Shown here: positions 61,625 to 64,000 of the stretch, piece after piece | Position numbering within the stretch: the stretch's first letter is position 1 | How the letters are laid out: each line of letters opens with the position of its first letter | NCBI GenBank assembly: GCA_022239325.1 | Contig: JAKOGP010000002.1 | Coordinates: 156,852 to 220,851 of the forward strand | DNA from: Flavobacteriaceae bacterium LSUCC0859 | GTDB lineage: Bacteria; Bacteroidota; Bacteroidia; Flavobacteriales; Flavobacteriaceae | Direction of reading: 5' to 3' | DNA length: 64,000 nucleotides | The notes under the pieces: generated by a model | Seen by the model: the letters and a program-made list of their open reading frames with translations, nothing else | What the model was told of the DNA's origin: nothing | Database searches by the model: none | Translations under genes and position numbers: made by a program

Positions 61625-63175
61625 ATGGTAAAAAGAGAATTAATCATTAGATCTAATTCTAACGCTGTTGATTTTGCCTTGTTAAAAGATGGGAAACTCA
61701 TTGAATTGAGCAAAGAAGAAGACAATAATAAGTTTTCTGTTGGTGATATTTTTATCGCCAAAGTCAGAAAACCAATCACAGGCTTAAACGCTGCTTTTGT
61801 AAATGTAGGCTATGAGAAAGACGCCTTTTTACACTATCACGATTTAGGACCCCAATTGTCTACCATGCTTAAATTCATCAAGAGAGCTAGTACAGGAAAA
61901 GTACGTGACTTCTCTCTGAAAAATGTTGATTTTGAACCAGATATAGATAAAGACGGTAGCATTAATGACGCCATTAAAGCCAACCAATCTCTTTTGGTAC
62001 AAATCGTAAAAGAACCCATTTCTACGAAAGGACCAAGAATTAGTTCAGAACTTTCAATTGCTGGACGATTCCTAGTTATGGTTCCTTTTTCTGACCGTGT
62101 GTCTGTATCTCAAAAGATAGAGAGCAAAGAAGAAAAAGACCGTTTAAAAAGACTTGTGAAAAGCATTAAGCCAAAAGGATTTGGCGTAATCATTCGCACC
62201 GTAGCAGAAGGTAAAAAAGTAGCAGAATTAGACAGAGATTTACAGAATTTACTGAACAAATGGACAGTAATGTGTAAAAAACTCCACAAAGCGCCTCATC
62301 CATCAAAAGTATTGGTAGAACTCAATAGAGCCTCCTCTATCCTGAGAGATGTCTTTAACGACAGTTTTTCCGGTATTCATGTAGATGACGAAACTTTGTA
62401 TACGCAAGTAAAAGAATACGTTCAGGAAATTGCACCTGAAAAAGAGAATATTGTAAAACTGTATGAAGCCAGTGAACCCATTTTTGAAAAATTTGGCATA
62501 GAACGTCAGATTAAAACCTCCTTTGGAAAAACTGCAACCATGAGTAAAGGAGCCTATTTAGTGATAGAACATACGGAAGCATTACACGTTATAGATGTAA
62601 ACAGTGGAAACCGTTCCAACAAAGCTAAAAACCAAGAGGACACCGCTCTAGATGTAAACCTATCTGCAGCCACCGAAATAGCTAGGCAACTACGCCTGAG
62701 AGACATGGGTGGGATTATTGTAGTAGATTTCATTGACATGGCCAGAGGCGATCACAGAAAGAAATTATTTGATCACCTAAGTGAGGAGATGAAAGAGGAC
62801 CGAGCAAAACATAAGATTTTGCCTCCCAGTAAATTTGGTCTCATACAAATCACAAGACAAAGGGTAAGACCTGAAATGAACATTAAAACTACGGAAGCAC
62901 TTCCCACTATAACAGGAAAGGAAGTAGAAGCACCTATCGTTTTAATAGATAAAATAACCGCAGACTTACAAAAGCTTCTTGCAGGCCCTTCTAAAGACCA
63001 GCAAGTCACTTTAAACCTGCACCCCTTCATAGCAGCTTACCTCACCCAAGGTATTCCATCCATTAGACAAAAATGGTTTTTGGAATACAAAAAATGGGTA
63101 AAAATTCAATCTCGAGATGCCTATAAATACCTCGAGTACCGCTTTAAAAATAAAGACGGAAAAACTATATACTAA
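61625..63175 (+). CDS. rng: Ribonuclease E/G family protein
   Basis: 516 residues. S1-like domain near the N-terminus (GDIFIAKVRKPITGLNAAFV), RNase H-like and catalytic core with Mg-binding Asp in HVIDVNSGNRS and GGIIVVDFIDMARGDHRKKL. No long C-terminal degradosome scaffold, so closer to RNase G than RNase E. Processes rRNA and degrades mRNA. Its leader has two hairpins. Confidence 0.95.
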   Translation: MVKRELIIRSNSNAVDFALLKDGKLIELSKEEDNNKFSVGDIFIAKVRKPITGLNAAFVNVGYEKDAFLHYHDLGPQLSTMLKFIKRASTGKVRDFSLKNVDFEPDIDKDGSINDAIKANQSLLVQIVKEPISTKGPRISSELSIAGRFLVMVPFSDRVSVSQKIESKEEKDRLKRLVKSIKPKGFGVIIRTVAEGKKVAELDRDLQNLLNKWTVMCKKLHKAPHPSKVLVELNRASSILRDVFNDSFSGIHVDDETLYTQVKEYVQEIAPEKENIVKLYEASEPIFEKFGIERQIKTSFGKTATMSKGAYLVIEHTEALHVIDVNSGNRSNKAKNQEDTALDVNLSAATEIARQLRLRDMGGIIVVDFIDMARGDHRKKLFDHLSEEMKEDRAKHKILPPSKFGLIQITRQRVRPEMNIKTTEALPTITGKEVEAPIVLIDKITADLQKLLAGPSKDQQVTLNLHPFIAAYLTQGIPSIRQKWFLEYKKWVKIQSRDAYKYLEYRFKNKDGKTIY

Positions 63176-63208
63176 AAAAAGGCGGCCCCATGGGCCGCCT
63201 TTTTTTTT
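63174..63208 (+). terminator. Intrinsic terminator of rng
   Basis: GGCGGCCC-CAT-GGGCCGCC (63181-63188, 63192-63199), flanked by A7 and T9 that extend the stem. Confidence 0.95.
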
Positions 63209-63231
63209 ACCTTTAATCCAGATTTTAAATC

Positions 63232-63714
63232 ATGAATCCGAGCCATACCCTGGCAGAAGCCAAACAAAAAATAGAGCATTACTGCGCTTACCAAGAGCGC
63301 TGTCATAAAGAGGTGGTCCAGAAACTGAAACAAATGGGGATGATCCCTGCTGCTATTGACCAAATTATGGCTGAACTTATTGCGGAAAACTACCTGAATG
63401 AATTGCGTTTTGCACAAAGCTTTGCTCGGGGCAAATTCAGAATAAAGTCTTGGGGGAAAAACAGAATTAAGCGAGAGTTAAAGGCGAGAGACATCTCTGA
63501 TTATTGCATAAAATCTGGCCTTGCAGAAATAGACCAAGAAGATTACTTGAGCTGTTTTCACAGACTGGCAGAAAAAAAAGCAGCCAGCCTGAGCCAACTT
63601 CCATTGACCCAACAGAAAAAAAAATTAGCAGACTTTTTGTTTTACAGAGGCTGGGAGAGCCATTTGGTCTTTGAAAAACTTAGTGAGCTGCCATTAGAAA
63701 CTCCAGAAAATTAA
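63232..63714 (+). CDS. recX: Regulatory protein RecX
   Basis: 160 residues in three-helix repeats typical of RecX: EAKQKIEHYCAYQERCHKEV, MAELIAENYLNELRFAQSFA and KNRIKRELKARDIS. Binds RecA filaments and limits their activity. recA is not in the window. Starts 24 nt after the rng terminator. Confidence 0.9.
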   Translation: MNPSHTLAEAKQKIEHYCAYQERCHKEVVQKLKQMGMIPAAIDQIMAELIAENYLNELRFAQSFARGKFRIKSWGKNRIKRELKARDISDYCIKSGLAEIDQEDYLSCFHRLAEKKAASLSQLPLTQQKKKLADFLFYRGWESHLVFEKLSELPLETPEN

Positions 63715-63725
63715 AACAAATCGCA

Positions 63726-63873
63726 CCTATCAAATATTAAAGCTAACTGTACCAATCATATATTAAAAACCAAAGTACCCCAACTGAAAATTTAGCAAAA
63801 CGCTCCAATCAAAAATTAAAAAACAAAATGCCTCAATTAAAAATAAAAGTTAATTGCAGCAATCGAAATTAAC
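63726..63873 (+). repeat. Degenerate ~26-bp tandem repeats upstream of a glycosyltransferase gene
   Basis: Units start at 63726, 63752, 63780, 63805, 63831 and 63859 (spacing 25-28 bp). Consensus CCAATCAAAAATTAAA plus about 10 variable bases. The 161-bp spacer contains nothing else recognisable. Confidence 0.7.
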
Positions 63874-63875
63874 GT

Positions 63876-64000
63876 ATGAACTTAAATCGCTACATAAAAA
63901 GCCCCGCTAACAATCGCTATTTTTGGCTATGGCTGTTTTGTTGCGCCCTATTTATTAGATTTCCATTTTTCTTTAGAGATTATATAGATAAGGATGAAAG
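63876..64000 (+). CDS. Start of a membrane glycosyltransferase-like protein, 3' truncated
   Basis: Open frame from ATG 63876 to the window edge (41 codons). Sequence begins MNLNRYIKSPANNRYFWLWL, then an early transmembrane helix and RFPFFFRDYIDKDE. The acidic pair right after the first helix resembles the catalytic loop of GT39/ArnT-type glycosyltransferases. The remainder is outside the window, so the call is provisional. Confidence 0.55.
   Translation, partial: MNLNRYIKSPANNRYFWLWLFCCALFIRFPFFFRDYIDKDE

Noticed and set aside
1..64000. tRNA, rRNA, insertion sequence, prophage or restriction/defence genes
   Set aside because: None recognised on either strand; spacers are short and coding genes are housekeeping or envelope functions.

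Overview
This window is an AT-rich chromosome segment from a member of the Bacteroidota, almost certainly a (probably marine) flavobacterium of the family Flavobacteriaceae. The signs are gliding genes gldD and gldE beside mutY and ssb, a type IX secretion (T9SS) sorting domain, TonB-dependent receptors with a CarboxypepD_reg-like N-domain, many SPII lipoproteins, the -33 TTTG / -7 TAnnTTTG promoter type, near absence of Shine-Dalgarno sequences, and families largely confined to Bacteroidota (DUF3098, DUF3127, DUF4271, DUF4296, DUF4301). I see no rRNA, tRNA, insertion sequence, prophage or CRISPR. Most of the window is housekeeping; the novelty lies in regulatory DNA and a few unusual proteins.

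Layout. 1-5.7 kb: 3' part of a CRTAC1/ASPIC-VCBS protein, a vanadium haloperoxidase/PAP2 lipoprotein, a sodium:solute symporter and a secreted unknown. 5.7-9.7 kb: penicillin-acylase lipoprotein and an ABC exporter. 9.7-12.7 kb (minus): Mrp, NifU-like protein, ferredoxin-NADP reductase and 2Fe-2S ferredoxin, a small Fe-S/electron-transfer block. 12.7-14.4 kb: alkyltransferase-like protein, LysE transporter, TrmB. 14.6-21.4 kb: a PhoB/PhoR-like two-component system divergent from a beta-helix lipoprotein, a TonB receptor and a T9SS-CTD-only mini-protein; the 295-bp divergent region carries TTAACAT repeats with Pho-box geometry. 21.4-33.9 kb: TyrS, LuxE-like acyltransferase, epimerase, dihydroorotase/DUF4296, polyprenol-phosphate mannose synthase and a GT39 enzyme, DUF4271, HemD, a saccharopine-dehydrogenase-like protein, an Lrp regulator behind a 30-bp repeat array, a zinc peptidase and a SemiSWEET. 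34.1-42.2 kb: LeuS, FtsX-DUF3098-UppP-TruB-TonB-like run, thioredoxin-like, Tag, DUF3127. 42.3-45 kb: orphan histidine kinase, HIT, GreA, Rieske-like lipoprotein.

45-50.9 kb (minus): PPTase, PnuC/PnuT-type transporter, NadR-like kinase, DUF4301 and then a TPP riboswitch driving a TonB receptor. This reads as a thiamin scavenging locus: outer-membrane uptake, inner-membrane uptake and probably phosphorylation. 51-57.5 kb: AhcY, L27, an extended L21, an M16 peptidase pair and a small lipoprotein. 57.5-64 kb: MutY-SSB-GldE-GldD on minus; HU, a 29-residue basic ribosomal-type protein, RNase G, RecX and the start of a glycosyltransferase on plus.

Most interesting items: the TPP riboswitch and its neighbours; the Pho-box-like promoter region; the 30-bp Lrp operator-like array; the shared DDLPF tail of SSB and DUF3127; candidate leader switches for leuS and greA; the 29-residue protein; and several degenerate tandem repeats in intergenic spacers. 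All functional statements rest on reading motifs by eye; no database search or folding program was run.
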